The notes under the pieces were generated by a model. The model did not search any database and was not told where the DNA came from. It saw only the letters and a program-made list of their open reading frames with translations. Shown piece after piece: positions 56,985 to 64,000 of a DNA stretch of 64,000 nt (position 1 is its first letter; every line of letters starts with the position of its first letter). The DNA is taken from contig NZ_CP119792.1 in assembly GCF_029338295.1 (NCBI RefSeq), forward strand, positions 62,001 to 126,000. Reading direction: 5' to 3'. The DNA comes from Haladaptatus sp. QDMS2. GTDB taxonomy: Archaea; Halobacteriota; Halobacteria; Halobacteriales; Halococcaceae. The position numbers were made by a program, and so were the translations under genes.

Positions 56985-57985
56985 TTCTCTACGTACACCG
57001 ACTCCCCGGCGCTGCCGGTCAGTTCACAGAGATCAGCCATCACGTCGGCGATGCGGTCGCGGACGGCTTCAGAGACGACGTGCGGGTGGAAGTGGGTCTT
57101 CTGTGGTTCCCAGTCGCTGTCGGCGAAGAAGCCCGCCCGGTCGTCTGCGACGCCTTCGGGCGGTCGAATCGCGTCAGCGTGCTCGTGGTAGAAGTCCGCG
57201 GCGGTCCGAGCGTACTCGTACTGATACCGTGTGTTCTTGTTGAACTTGCAGACGCCAGCGTCGAGCAGTTCTTCGATGCGTTCGTCCGCGACTCCGGAGG
57301 CCCCGTGGACGACGAGCGGGGTGTCCAGTCCGGCGTCGGCGAGTGCGTCGTTGATTTCGACGGCGAGGTCCGGGCGCACGTCGAGGTCGCGCCCCGAGGC
57401 GACGCCGTGTTGGGTTCCGATGGACACCGCGAGGAGGTCACAGCCCGTCCGCTCGACGAATTCGACGGCGTCTGCGGGGTCGGTGTAGAACGCCTCGTCG
57501 TCGGGCGTCTCGGTGCTCCCCTCGATGCCAGCGATACGCCCGAGTTCCGCCTCCACGAGCACGTCGTCACCGACCCGTTCTACGGCTTCTGCGGTCAGTT
57601 CGACGTTCTGCTCGAACGGTTCCGAAGAGGCATCGACCATCACGGAGTCAGGGACGCCCGACTCGACGGCTGCTTCGAGGAAGTCGAAGTTGTCGGGAAC
57701 GTGAACGTGGTCGATATTGCAGTACGCCGCGACCCCGTACCGTTCTGCGAGCGTTTCGAGACACGCGCCGAAGACCTGGACGCCGACGGCCGGGTCACCT
57801 CCGCCGAAGAACACCGCTTCATCGTAGCCCAGTTGCACGACGAGGTCCGAGTCTGCGGCCGCACTTCCCTGTAAGAGCCCGACGAGAATGTCGAAATGCG
57901 TGACGTTGCTCGCAAAGAATCCGTACCGCCCCTCCCGAGCGCGGTCGTAACACTCGCGGAGCGAAATAGTGCCAGTGGCTGTCAT
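56981..57985 (-). CDS. Class II (zinc) ketose-bisphosphate aldolase-like protein
   Basis: The protein is 334 aa. Typical class II aldolase segments are visible: F-A-S-N-V-T-H near residue 25, Y-C-N-I-D-H-V-H-V near 88 (zinc His pair and Asp), V-E-A-E-L-G-R-I near 145, A-V-S-I-G-T-Q-H-G near 186 (third zinc His) and L-V-V-H-G-A-S-G near 222. The length and pattern fit fructose/tagatose-bisphosphate aldolases with some divergence. First gene of the operon, in a 4-bp overlap with the kinase gene. It splits the sugar phosphate made by the kinase. Confidence 0.85.
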   Translation of the reverse strand: MTATGTISLRECYDRAREGRYGFFASNVTHFDILVGLLQGSAAADSDLVVQLGYDEAVFFGGGDPAVGVQVFGACLETLAERYGVAAYCNIDHVHVPDNFDFLEAAVESGVPDSVMVDASSEPFEQNVELTAEAVERVGDDVLVEAELGRIAGIEGSTETPDDEAFYTDPADAVEFVERTGCDLLAVSIGTQHGVASGRDLDVRPDLAVEINDALADAGLDTPLVVHGASGVADERIEELLDAGVCKFNKNTRYQYEYARTAADFYHEHADAIRPPEGVADDRAGFFADSDWEPQKTHFHPHVVSEAVRDRIADVMADLCELTGSAGESVYVEK

Positions 57986-58126
57986 AGCGGGTAGAAACTG
58001 GCAATACAGATTATACTTACGTCATCCACCGATTTTGCGCTCGGTGGAGAGCAAGGTTACTCGCACCGATGGCTACGAGATCGACAGCGAGAACGTCTAA
58101 TGGAAATGGAACAAAATTTACCGTTT

Positions 58127-59455
58127 TCAGACCCCCGGCGAGGGGGCGACGAACTGTCCCTCTTCGAACTCAATTGCCATTGGCTCAGCAACGACTCGGA
58201 GGTCATCGCGCGCTCGCGCTTCTTCGACGAGTGCCTCCGAAGCGTAGACGCGGTGCAGGTGCATCGTGTCCGAGGCGCGGACGACGCGGACCGTCTCCGG
58301 TTCGACGACGCCGATGGTCGAGAGTGCCGCGACGAGGCCCGCTCTGTCAGTTTCGACCGCTGGCGGGATTCTGACGCCGCGAATCGTGCTCGCCGTGATG
58401 GCGTTGATGAGCGTCGTCGAGGCTTCGATTTCGGCGAGCATGTCGCCGTGGATGAAATCAGCGGAGCCGATACCCATGGCGTTGCCGTGAGTCGCGTCGG
58501 TGAGGCCGCGAACGAAGATGCGCTTTATCGTCGGCTGGTCGGGTTCGGGTTCGTTGATGGCGAAGGGACGACGCCCAATCACGTTCGTGTCCATGCCCTG
58601 TCCACTGATGTTCTTTCCCACCTCGTCCAGGACGAGCACGTCGATGTCGTCGAACGGCAGGGTGGGCATGCTATCGTAAGCGAGTTCGAGCAGTTCGCGC
58701 TCCCGGTCGAGGAAGCCCTCCGGGCGGACGCCCTCGACGATGGCGGTGTCGTCGTGCTGGTCTTCGACGAGGGCGACCCCGCCCACCACGGGGAGGGTGG
58801 CGAGCAACTGCTCGGTAATTTCCGGAATCATGTTCCGAAAACTCCAGTCGATGGCCCACTCGTGGGCGATTTTCGCGCCGCGTTGTTTGCCCATGCCGAT
58901 GACGAGCATCTTCGAGAGCCCGCTCTCGACCGGGCCATCGAAGTCGGTGTGGGGTTTCACGCGATTTACGGGGAGGATGGCATCGGCGGCGACGGCGTTC
59001 GCGTCGGCTACCACAGGTACGTCGCGGTCTGCGGTTCGCCCCACTTCGACGACGTCCATGTCGGAGCGAATCTCACAGCCAATCGCCTCGGACGTCACGC
59101 CCAGCGTCGCGAGCATCTCGCGTTGGCCCGCTGCGGTCGCGCCGCCGTGGCTCCCCATCGCCGGAAAGACGAATGGCTCGTAACCCAGTTCAGCGACGGT
59201 TTCGACGACCGTGGCGACGATGAGCGCGAGGTTGGCGATGCCGCGACTTCCAGCGCCGACCGCCACCTCGCCGCCGTTCGGAACGCCGTCCCAGTCGAGC
59301 GCCCGAACCGCCTCGGCGGTCTGTGTCCGCAGTTCGGATTCGGTGAGCGGGTTCGTTTCCCACACCTGTTCGATGCGTCCCATTCGCGGCAGTGCCCGGT
59401 CGCCACAGGCGTCGAGTACGGTTGCCTCTGGGACGGTGAGCCCTCGTTGCGTCAT
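58127..59455 (-). CDS. LarA-like (lactate racemase domain, DUF2088) protein
   Basis: The protein is 442 aa from M-T-Q-R-G-L-T-V-P; the ORF to 59857 extends through a frame-antisense region of the next gene and is rejected. G-S-R-G-I-A-N near residue 70, P-A-M-G-S-H-G-G-A-T near 96 and R-V-K-P-H-T-D-F-D-G-P-V-E-S-G-L-S-K-M are the typical DUF2088 signature with the conserved His and Lys. Canonical LarA needs a nickel-pincer cofactor (LarB/C/E genes), and none is in this window. It lies between the sugar operon and a cyclodeaminase-type gene, so it may act on a hydroxy acid of that pathway. Confidence 0.85.
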   Translation of the reverse strand: MTQRGLTVPEATVLDACGDRALPRMGRIEQVWETNPLTESELRTQTAEAVRALDWDGVPNGGEVAVGAGSRGIANLALIVATVVETVAELGYEPFVFPAMGSHGGATAAGQREMLATLGVTSEAIGCEIRSDMDVVEVGRTADRDVPVVADANAVAADAILPVNRVKPHTDFDGPVESGLSKMLVIGMGKQRGAKIAHEWAIDWSFRNMIPEITEQLLATLPVVGGVALVEDQHDDTAIVEGVRPEGFLDRERELLELAYDSMPTLPFDDIDVLVLDEVGKNISGQGMDTNVIGRRPFAINEPEPDQPTIKRIFVRGLTDATHGNAMGIGSADFIHGDMLAEIEASTTLINAITASTIRGVRIPPAVETDRAGLVAALSTIGVVEPETVRVVRASDTMHLHRVYASEALVEEARARDDLRVVAEPMAIEFEEGQFVAPSPGV

Positions 59456-59595
59456 GTCTACCTGCAACCACCGAATTCGCGGAGTTAAACGTATGGGAAC
59501 TGACAGCGGTTCGCACGCGAGAGGGGTAATCCGTCGTCGAACCTTCGCGGAGGGGAACGATTTAGGAGGCCGGCCCCGGTCTGTAGTGACAGGAA

Positions 59596-60582
59596 ATGAC
59601 ACGCATACTCTCCGGGGATGAGGTTCGCTCGCTGCTCGACCTCGATGCCGTCCTCGACGTGGTGGCCGACGCACTCCAGAAGCAGGGTCGCGGCGACGTC
59701 GAACGCCCCGCACGCCCGCACTTTCCAATCGGTCGGGGCCTCGACGCCGACCGGCCAGATGAGTCGCTCGGGACGGGCCTCGTGATGCCTGCGTACATCC
59801 ACGGGAGCCAGTACGTCGCGACGAAACTCGTGACCGTCCACCCCGAGAACAAAACACGCGACCATCCGACGATTCACGCCCAGATTGCGGTGACTGACGC
59901 GGAGACCGGCGTGCCGGTGGCCTACATGGACGGGTCGCACATCACTGCGGCACGGACGAGCGCCATCGGCGGCCTCGCTGCCCGCGAACTCACCGAGGGA
60001 CCAATCTCAGTCGCGGTCATCGGCGGGGGCACGCAGGCGCGCTGGCAGGTTCGGGCGATTGCCACCGCGGGGAACGTCGAATCGGTCACGATGTTCGACC
60101 ACACCGACGACACGCTCGCGGACGCAGTGGCGGAACTCGAAGACGAGCTCGATGTGCCCATCAGCGCCGCCGAATCCCCCGAAGACGCCGTGTCCGGGGC
60201 GTCGGTGGTCGTCACCGCGACGACGAGTGTGGAACCGGTGTTCCCCGGTGACGCCCTCGCCCCGGGAACTGTGGTCGTCGCAATCGGCGCGTACACCGCC
60301 GAAATGCAGGAACTCGACGCGGAGACCTTCTCCCGGGCGAGTAGGGTCTTCGCTGACGTGCCCGAGGAGGTTGCGGAAATCGGTGACATCCTCGCGACCG
60401 ACCTCGACGAATCGGCGCTCGTCCCCTTCTCGGCTCTGCTGAATGGCGAGGTGGCTCGCGAATCTGCGGCCGACATCGTCGTGGTCGAAAGCGTGGGCTC
60501 TGCGGTGATGGACGCAGCAGTCGCCGGCCACGTCTTCGACCGATCGAAAGCCGAGAACGTCGGGCTCGATACGCGTCTCTGA
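59596..60582 (+). CDS. Ornithine cyclodeaminase-family enzyme
   Basis: The protein is 328 aa, the usual length. L-V-M-P-A-Y-I-H-G near residue 62, K-L-V-T-V-H-P-E-N near 76 with the catalytic-site Lys, M-D-G-S-H-I-T-A-A-R-T near 112, and the NAD-binding loop V-A-V-I-G-G-G-T-Q-A-R-W near 140 match the mu-crystallin/OCD superfamily. The Gly-rich loop has G-G-G-T-Q instead of the common G-x-G-x-Q. Members include ornithine cyclodeaminase, alanine dehydrogenase and ketimine reductase, and sequence alone does not decide. It has its own promoter and is divergent from the LarA-like gene. Confidence 0.9.
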   Translation: MTRILSGDEVRSLLDLDAVLDVVADALQKQGRGDVERPARPHFPIGRGLDADRPDESLGTGLVMPAYIHGSQYVATKLVTVHPENKTRDHPTIHAQIAVTDAETGVPVAYMDGSHITAARTSAIGGLAARELTEGPISVAVIGGGTQARWQVRAIATAGNVESVTMFDHTDDTLADAVAELEDELDVPISAAESPEDAVSGASVVVTATTSVEPVFPGDALAPGTVVVAIGAYTAEMQELDAETFSRASRVFADVPEEVAEIGDILATDLDESALVPFSALLNGEVARESAADIVVVESVGSAVMDAAVAGHVFDRSKAENVGLDTRL

Positions 60583-60647
60583 GTGTCACTCCGTGTGGCT
60601 CTCCGCTTGGCGCGATTTTATTAGCACCGTGGTACGACATCACGTAC

Positions 60648-61127
60648 ATGAGCAGTGACGGACGGGTCGTCCACATCTTCACGGCTCCGGACACGGGCGA
60701 CGACATGGTCGAACAGGCGTCGGTGAACGCAGTGGAGAATCGTGGTATCGAGGGCGACCGCTACTACAAAGGAAAGGGCATCTGGAACGAGTGGGAAGAA
60801 GACGAGAACAACGAGGCCAGCGAGATCACCTTCATCGAGGCCGAGGCCATCGAGGCTTGCCGCGAGGACTACGACATCGACCTCGAACCGAGCGACGCTC
60901 GCCGGAACGTCGTGACTCGCGGCGTCCCGCTCAACCACCTGGTCGGAAAACAGTTCACGGTCGGGGAGGCAGTCTGTGAGGGTCTCAACCTCTGTGAGCC
61001 CTGTGGATACATGCAGGGGCTCGTCGGGAAGGGGAAGGTCGCAGAAGCGCTGAAACACCGCGGTGGACTGGACGCTCGCATCGTGAAATCCGGTGAAATC
61101 TCGCGCGACGACGCGATTTCCCTGTGA
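60648..61127 (+). CDS. MOSC-domain protein
   Basis: The protein is 159 aa. G-I-E-G-D-R-Y-Y near residue 33, S-E-I-T-F-I-E-A-E-A near 57, R-R-N-V-V-T-R-G-V-P-L-N near 85, and L-C-E-P-C-G-Y-M near 120 (two Cys, one of which would bind the cofactor sulfur) match the MOSC family (molybdenum cofactor sulfurase C-terminal, pyrazinamide-like). It occurs 65 bp after the cyclodeaminase gene and ~10 bp before the DUF7113-type gene, so an operon is possible. It may deliver sulfur to a molybdoenzyme or sense metal-sulfur species. Confidence 0.9.
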   Translation: MSSDGRVVHIFTAPDTGDDMVEQASVNAVENRGIEGDRYYKGKGIWNEWEEDENNEASEITFIEAEAIEACREDYDIDLEPSDARRNVVTRGVPLNHLVGKQFTVGEAVCEGLNLCEPCGYMQGLVGKGKVAEALKHRGGLDARIVKSGEISRDDAISL

Positions 61128-61137
61128 GGAAGCACCG

Positions 61138-61443
61138 ATGACAGACGCAACCATTCTCGACGTCGCCATGGACGACACCCTCACCCTCCGCGTGCGAACC
61201 GGCCCCGACTATCCAGACGGCGGCAACCACCTCTGCTACGTCGACATCGTTGACGACGGCGAGGAACTCGCGAGCATCAACTCCCCCTCAAAACCGTGGG
61301 AGAACTTCACCCGCGCGATGGTGAGCCAAATCGTCGCAAAGCGCGTCTCTGGCTACGATTCTGCGGACGCGGTCAGCGAGCGGATGCTCGCCGCGTTCGA
61401 CGCGAGAAGAGACGAGTTCGACGAGATTTACGGCTGGGACTGA
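61138..61443 (+). CDS. DUF7113-type small protein (101 aa)
   Basis: The protein is 101 aa from M-T-D-A-T-I-L-D-V-A-M; the ORF to 61093 overlaps the MOSC gene. T-L-R-V-R-T-G-P-D-Y-P-D-G-G-N-H-L-C-Y-V-D-I near residue 14, W-E-N-F-T-R-A-M-V near 54, and F-D-E-I-Y-G-W-D at the C-terminus are strongly conserved in haloarchaea (family name from memory). It is predicted to be a small alpha/beta protein with no known role. 10 bp after the MOSC stop, so probably co-transcribed. Confidence 0.75.
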   Translation: MTDATILDVAMDDTLTLRVRTGPDYPDGGNHLCYVDIVDDGEELASINSPSKPWENFTRAMVSQIVAKRVSGYDSADAVSERMLAAFDARRDEFDEIYGWD

Positions 61444-61465
61444 CTCCGGAGCTAACGCTCGGAGT

Positions 61466-62914
61466 TCAATCGTCGGCGTGGAACTCCTCCGGAGTGAAGG
61501 TGACGCCGTTGATTTCGAGTTCCTCTGGAACTCGCGCTGTGTCGTGAGTGCCGACTGGTGGGACGTTCACGTCGGCGGCCGCCGAGATGGTGAGGTCTGT
61601 CTCGTCATCGAGAGCGGTCATCTCACCGTCCGCGTCACGAGCGTCCTGGTCGATTCGCATCGAGCAGAACTCGACGCCGCACATCGAGCAGAACCGAGCT
61701 TCTTTGTAGTTGTCACCGGGCAGCGTCTGGTCGTGGAACTCCTGTGCCCGGGCGGGGTCGAGCGCGAGTTCGAACTGTCGACGCCAGTCGAAGTCGTATC
61801 GCGCCTCGGAGAGCGCGTCGTCCCAGTCACGAGCGCCGGGTAAGTCGTTCGCCACATCCGCAGCGTGGGCCGCGATGCGATAGGCGGCGAGGCCTTCTCG
61901 CACGTCGTCCTCGTCCGGTAGGCCGAGGTGTTCTTTCGGCGTGACGTAGCATAGCATCGCGGCACCGGAGCGAGCGGCTTCGGTCGCCCCGATTGCGCTC
62001 GTGATGTGGTCGTAGCCAGGTGCGATGTCGGTGACTAGCGGTCCGAGAACGTAGAACGGAGCGCCGTCACAGACGGCCTGTTGGCGTTCGACGTTGTTCG
62101 CAATCTGGTCCATCGGAACGTGACCGGGGCCTTCGACCATCACTTGGACGCCGTGGTCCCACGCGGTCCGGGTGAGTTCCCCGAGCGTGTCGAGTTCGGC
62201 GAACTGGGCTTCGTCGCTTGCGTCGGCGAGACATCCCGGTCGGAGGCCGTCACCGAGGGAAAACGTCACGTCGTGGCTGGCGAAGGTTTCACAGATCTCT
62301 TCGAACTTCGCGTACAGTGGGTTTTGCATCCCGTTTTCTTCCATCCACTGAGCCAGAATCGACCCGCCCCGCGAGACGACGCCGGTCTTTCTGCCGTCGG
62401 TCAGGGGGAGGTGTTCCAGCAGAACGCCTGCGTGAATCGTCATGTAATCGACCCCCTGTTTCGCCTGCTTCTCGATGACCGAAAGGAGAAGTTCGTGAGT
62501 GAGGTCAGCGGGTCCGTCGGCGTGTTTGACCGCCTCGTAGATGGGAACTGTGCCGACGGGCACGGGGGAAAATTCGACGTTCCGACGACGAATGTCGTCC
62601 AGGTCGGTTCCCGTAGAGAGGTCCATCACTGTATCTGCGCCGTAGTGGACCGCGCTGTGGAGTTTTCTGAGCTCCCCTTCGACGCTGCTCGTCGTCTCGC
62701 TGTTTCCGATGTTCGCGTTGACCTTCGTCGCGAACTCCTGCCCGATGATCATCGGGTCGAGCGCGTCGTGGGCGTGGTTGTTCGGGATGACTGCCTGACC
62801 GTCCGCGACCTGTCGGCGCACGAACGCCGGGTCGCGGTTCTCTCTGTCTGCGATTCGTTCCATCGCGGGCGTTATCTTACCGGACCTCGCACGCTGAAGC
62901 TGGGTTCGCGCCAT
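61466..62914 (-). CDS. thiC: Phosphomethylpyrimidine synthase ThiC
   Basis: The protein is 482 aa. Typical ThiC segments are A-N-I-G-N-S near residue 68, D-L-S-T-G near 98, T-I-H-A-G-V near 161, [10 protein letters not shown] near 183, and E-G-P-G-H-V-P near 260. The C-terminal radical-SAM/Fe-S cluster is [11 protein letters not shown] (C-x2-C-x4-C) near 415. It converts aminoimidazole ribotide to the thiamine pyrimidine. No other thi gene is in the window. A perfect palindrome lies directly before the start codon. Confidence 0.95.
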   Translation of the reverse strand: MARTQLQRARSGKITPAMERIADRENRDPAFVRRQVADGQAVIPNNHAHDALDPMIIGQEFATKVNANIGNSETTSSVEGELRKLHSAVHYGADTVMDLSTGTDLDDIRRRNVEFSPVPVGTVPIYEAVKHADGPADLTHELLLSVIEKQAKQGVDYMTIHAGVLLEHLPLTDGRKTGVVSRGGSILAQWMEENGMQNPLYAKFEEICETFASHDVTFSLGDGLRPGCLADASDEAQFAELDTLGELTRTAWDHGVQVMVEGPGHVPMDQIANNVERQQAVCDGAPFYVLGPLVTDIAPGYDHITSAIGATEAARSGAAMLCYVTPKEHLGLPDEDDVREGLAAYRIAAHAADVANDLPGARDWDDALSEARYDFDWRRQFELALDPARAQEFHDQTLPGDNYKEARFCSMCGVEFCSMRIDQDARDADGEMTALDDETDLTISAAADVNVPPVGTHDTARVPEELEINGVTFTPEEFHADD

Positions 62915-62917
62915 TAA

Positions 62918-62941
62918 TTACTCAGTTGTATTACTGAGTAA
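62918..62941 (-). promoter_or_regulatory. Perfect palindrome upstream of thiC
   Basis: TTACTCAGT-N6-ACTGAGTAA is a perfect 9-bp inverted repeat with a 6-bp spacer, 3 bp before the thiC start codon. It overlaps the region where the transcription start of a leaderless gene would be. Many archaea regulate thiamine genes by a ThiR-type repressor; I cannot confirm that this is its site, and no TPP riboswitch is seen. Confidence 0.65.
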
Positions 62942-63069
62942 TATATCTGCGGGTGTACAGCGCGCCGGTCGGAGACCATCGCCATGGGGCCGCGCCATGC
63001 ACTGGATGTACGAGTCCATCTTGACATCGGCCTGAACGCTTACCAGTGAGGCTCCTGAACCCACCGACA

Positions 63070-64000
63070 ATGACTGACAGCGAACGCTCGGTCTCGAACG
63101 AACTCGACCGGGACATCGGTCTCGTCGGCGCGATAGCCCTGGGGGTGGGCACGATGATCGCGGCCGGCATCTTCGTGCTCTCGGGGCTCGCGGTGAGCAA
63201 CGTCGGCGCCGCAGCCATTATCTCGTTCCTCCTCGCCGGGGTGGTCGCAGGATTCACCGCGTTGGCCTACGCAGAATTCGCCTCGCTGTATCCGGAAAGC
63301 GGCGGTGGGTACGCCTACGTCGCGAACGTCTTCGACAGCGACCTCACCTACATCGTCGGGTGGTCCATCATTCTCGGCTATCCGGCGAGTGCGGCCTTCT
63401 ACTTGGCCTCCTTCGCGAGTTGGTTCGAGCGGTTCATCTACCCCGCTTTGCACATCCCGCAGGCCGTCCCGTACTGGCTTTCGGGGGTACTCGTCCTCTC
63501 GCTCCTCGTCGGGGTCAACTTGAAGGGGACAGAGGAGACAGGGATGTTCCAGGTCGTCGTTACCGGCCTCAAGGTGGCACTCATCGTGTTGTTCCTGTTC
63601 GGCGGGTTGCAGGCCCTCGATATGTCCGTGGTCCGTGAGTCCTTCACCGGGAACATCACGCAGTTCGCCCAGCTTGGGGTGACCACGACGCTCGTGTTCA
63701 TCACGTTCTTCGGCTTCGAGGCCATCGCAACCAACGCTGAAGAAATCGAAGACCCGGGCCGGACGATACCGCGGGCCATCTTCATCTCGATGGGATTCGT
63801 CTCGGTCGTCTACGCGCTCGTCGTCCTCGTCATCGTCCTCGCCATCAACGACCAGACGTTCCTCGCCCGTCTCGCAGAGCAAGTCGGGCAGGTGTCCGGC
63901 ATCGAAGCGGCGCGAGAGTACGTCGCGACTCACGGCGAAGTGTCGATGGCCTACGCCTCCCAGTACTACCTCGGCGACATCGGCTTCTACGTCATCATCG
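63070..64000 (+). CDS. APC-superfamily amino acid permease, 3' end beyond window
   Basis: The first ~310 residues are visible; the gene runs off the end. R-D-I-G-L-V-G-A-I-A-L-G-V-G-T-M-I-A-A-G-I-F-V is the TM1 motif near residue 15, and a long set of hydrophobic segments follows. F-F-G-F-E-A-I-A-T-N-A-E-E-I-E-D-P-G-R-T-I-P-R-A-I near 215 is the highly conserved loop in cationic amino acid transporter-like members, which in haloarchaea usually carry C-terminal universal-stress domains. Distinct from the 27.8-kb permease. Divergent from thiC with 155 bp between. Confidence 0.9.
   Translation, partial: MTDSERSVSNELDRDIGLVGAIALGVGTMIAAGIFVLSGLAVSNVGAAAIISFLLAGVVAGFTALAYAEFASLYPESGGGYAYVANVFDSDLTYIVGWSIILGYPASAAFYLASFASWFERFIYPALHIPQAVPYWLSGVLVLSLLVGVNLKGTEETGMFQVVVTGLKVALIVLFLFGGLQALDMSVVRESFTGNITQFAQLGVTTTLVFITFFGFEAIATNAEEIEDPGRTIPRAIFISMGFVSVVYALVVLVIVLAINDQTFLARLAEQVGQVSGIEAAREYVATHGEVSMAYASQYYLGDIGFYVII

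Noticed and set aside
58127-59857. Extended 576-aa reading of the LarA-like gene
   Set aside because: The extra N-terminal 134 residues lie antisense to the cyclodeaminase gene and intergenic DNA and are Arg-rich; the family start is at 59455.
1-64000. tRNA or rRNA genes
   Set aside because: I looked for T-arm GTTCGAATC-type and acceptor-stem patterns; hits such as the one near 53645 are inside coding sequence and lack a cloverleaf.

Overview
The window is haloarchaeal (class Halobacteria). The evidence is a strongly acidic proteome (many Asp/Glu, few Lys), a TFB transcription factor, an Orc1/Cdc6 protein, a bacterio-opsin-activator-type HTH, Tat-type rather than Sec-type leaders on secreted proteins, a haloarchaeal IS1341-type TnpB element, and 4-bp ATGA gene overlaps. 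I do not name a genus. I recognised no rRNA, tRNA or CRISPR array.

Layout. 0-2.7 kb: the 3' end of a CaiB/BaiF CoA-transferase gene translationally coupled to a LeuA-type DRE-TIM enzyme, then a Bat-like HTH regulator. 2.7-18.5 kb: an accessory island full of toxin-antitoxin-like pairs, several of them broken. It holds a gene split by a ~350-bp insertion, a toxin-gene remnant in front of an HVO_A0114-type DNA-binding gene, two copies of a DUF7342-type regulator plus small-partner module (one partner is a pseudogene), an AbrB gene split by an IS200/IS605-derived element carrying a compact RNA-like fold, a wHTH-nucleotidyltransferase/HEPN pair, a DUF234-type ATPase, a PD-(D/E)XK-like protein, and an intact AbrB/PIN pair with an operator-like palindrome abutting its start codon. 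18.7-22.2 kb: sugar metabolism (SDR, SMP-30 lactonase, TRAM protein, ROK kinase). 22.5-25.0 kb: an IS1341-type TnpB element inserted exactly at the end of a third copy of the regulator gene.

25-46 kb: mainly chromosomal metabolism. This includes a CoA-disulfide-reductase-like enzyme, deaminase, APC transporter, ring-cleaving dioxygenase plus esterase, an enolase paralogue lacking key catalytic residues beside a glycerate kinase, an ArsR-SRPBCC-SRPBCC operon, a TIM-barrel isomerase, a Tat-exported aspartoacylase-like protein, and an alcohol dehydrogenase/aldehyde dehydrogenase cluster whose two aldehyde dehydrogenase genes share long identical DNA blocks. 47-54.4 kb: an information-processing cluster with Orc1/Cdc6, a RecA-fold protein without a Walker A motif, a small coiled-coil protein and a PolB2-type DNA polymerase with an altered motif C. 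It is followed by a fourth copy of the regulator/partner module, a TFB, and small wHTH and membrane proteins. The octamer TATCGGAA lies in tandem before orc1 and once before the RecA-like gene.

54.4-64 kb: a tightly overlapped sugar-catabolic operon (aldolase, FGGY kinase, 2-hydroxyacid dehydrogenase), a LarA-like protein, an ornithine-cyclodeaminase-family enzyme, MOSC and DUF7113-type proteins, thiC with a perfect palindrome just before its start, and the 5' part of an APC permease gene.

The two strongest leads for something undescribed are (i) the four-fold repeated two-gene regulator/partner module, which looks like a TumE-like toxin-antitoxin family caught in several stages of decay, and (ii) the Orc1/RecA-like/small/PolB2 locus with shared octamer sites, which resembles a damage-inducible mutasome controlled by an Orc1-type regulator.
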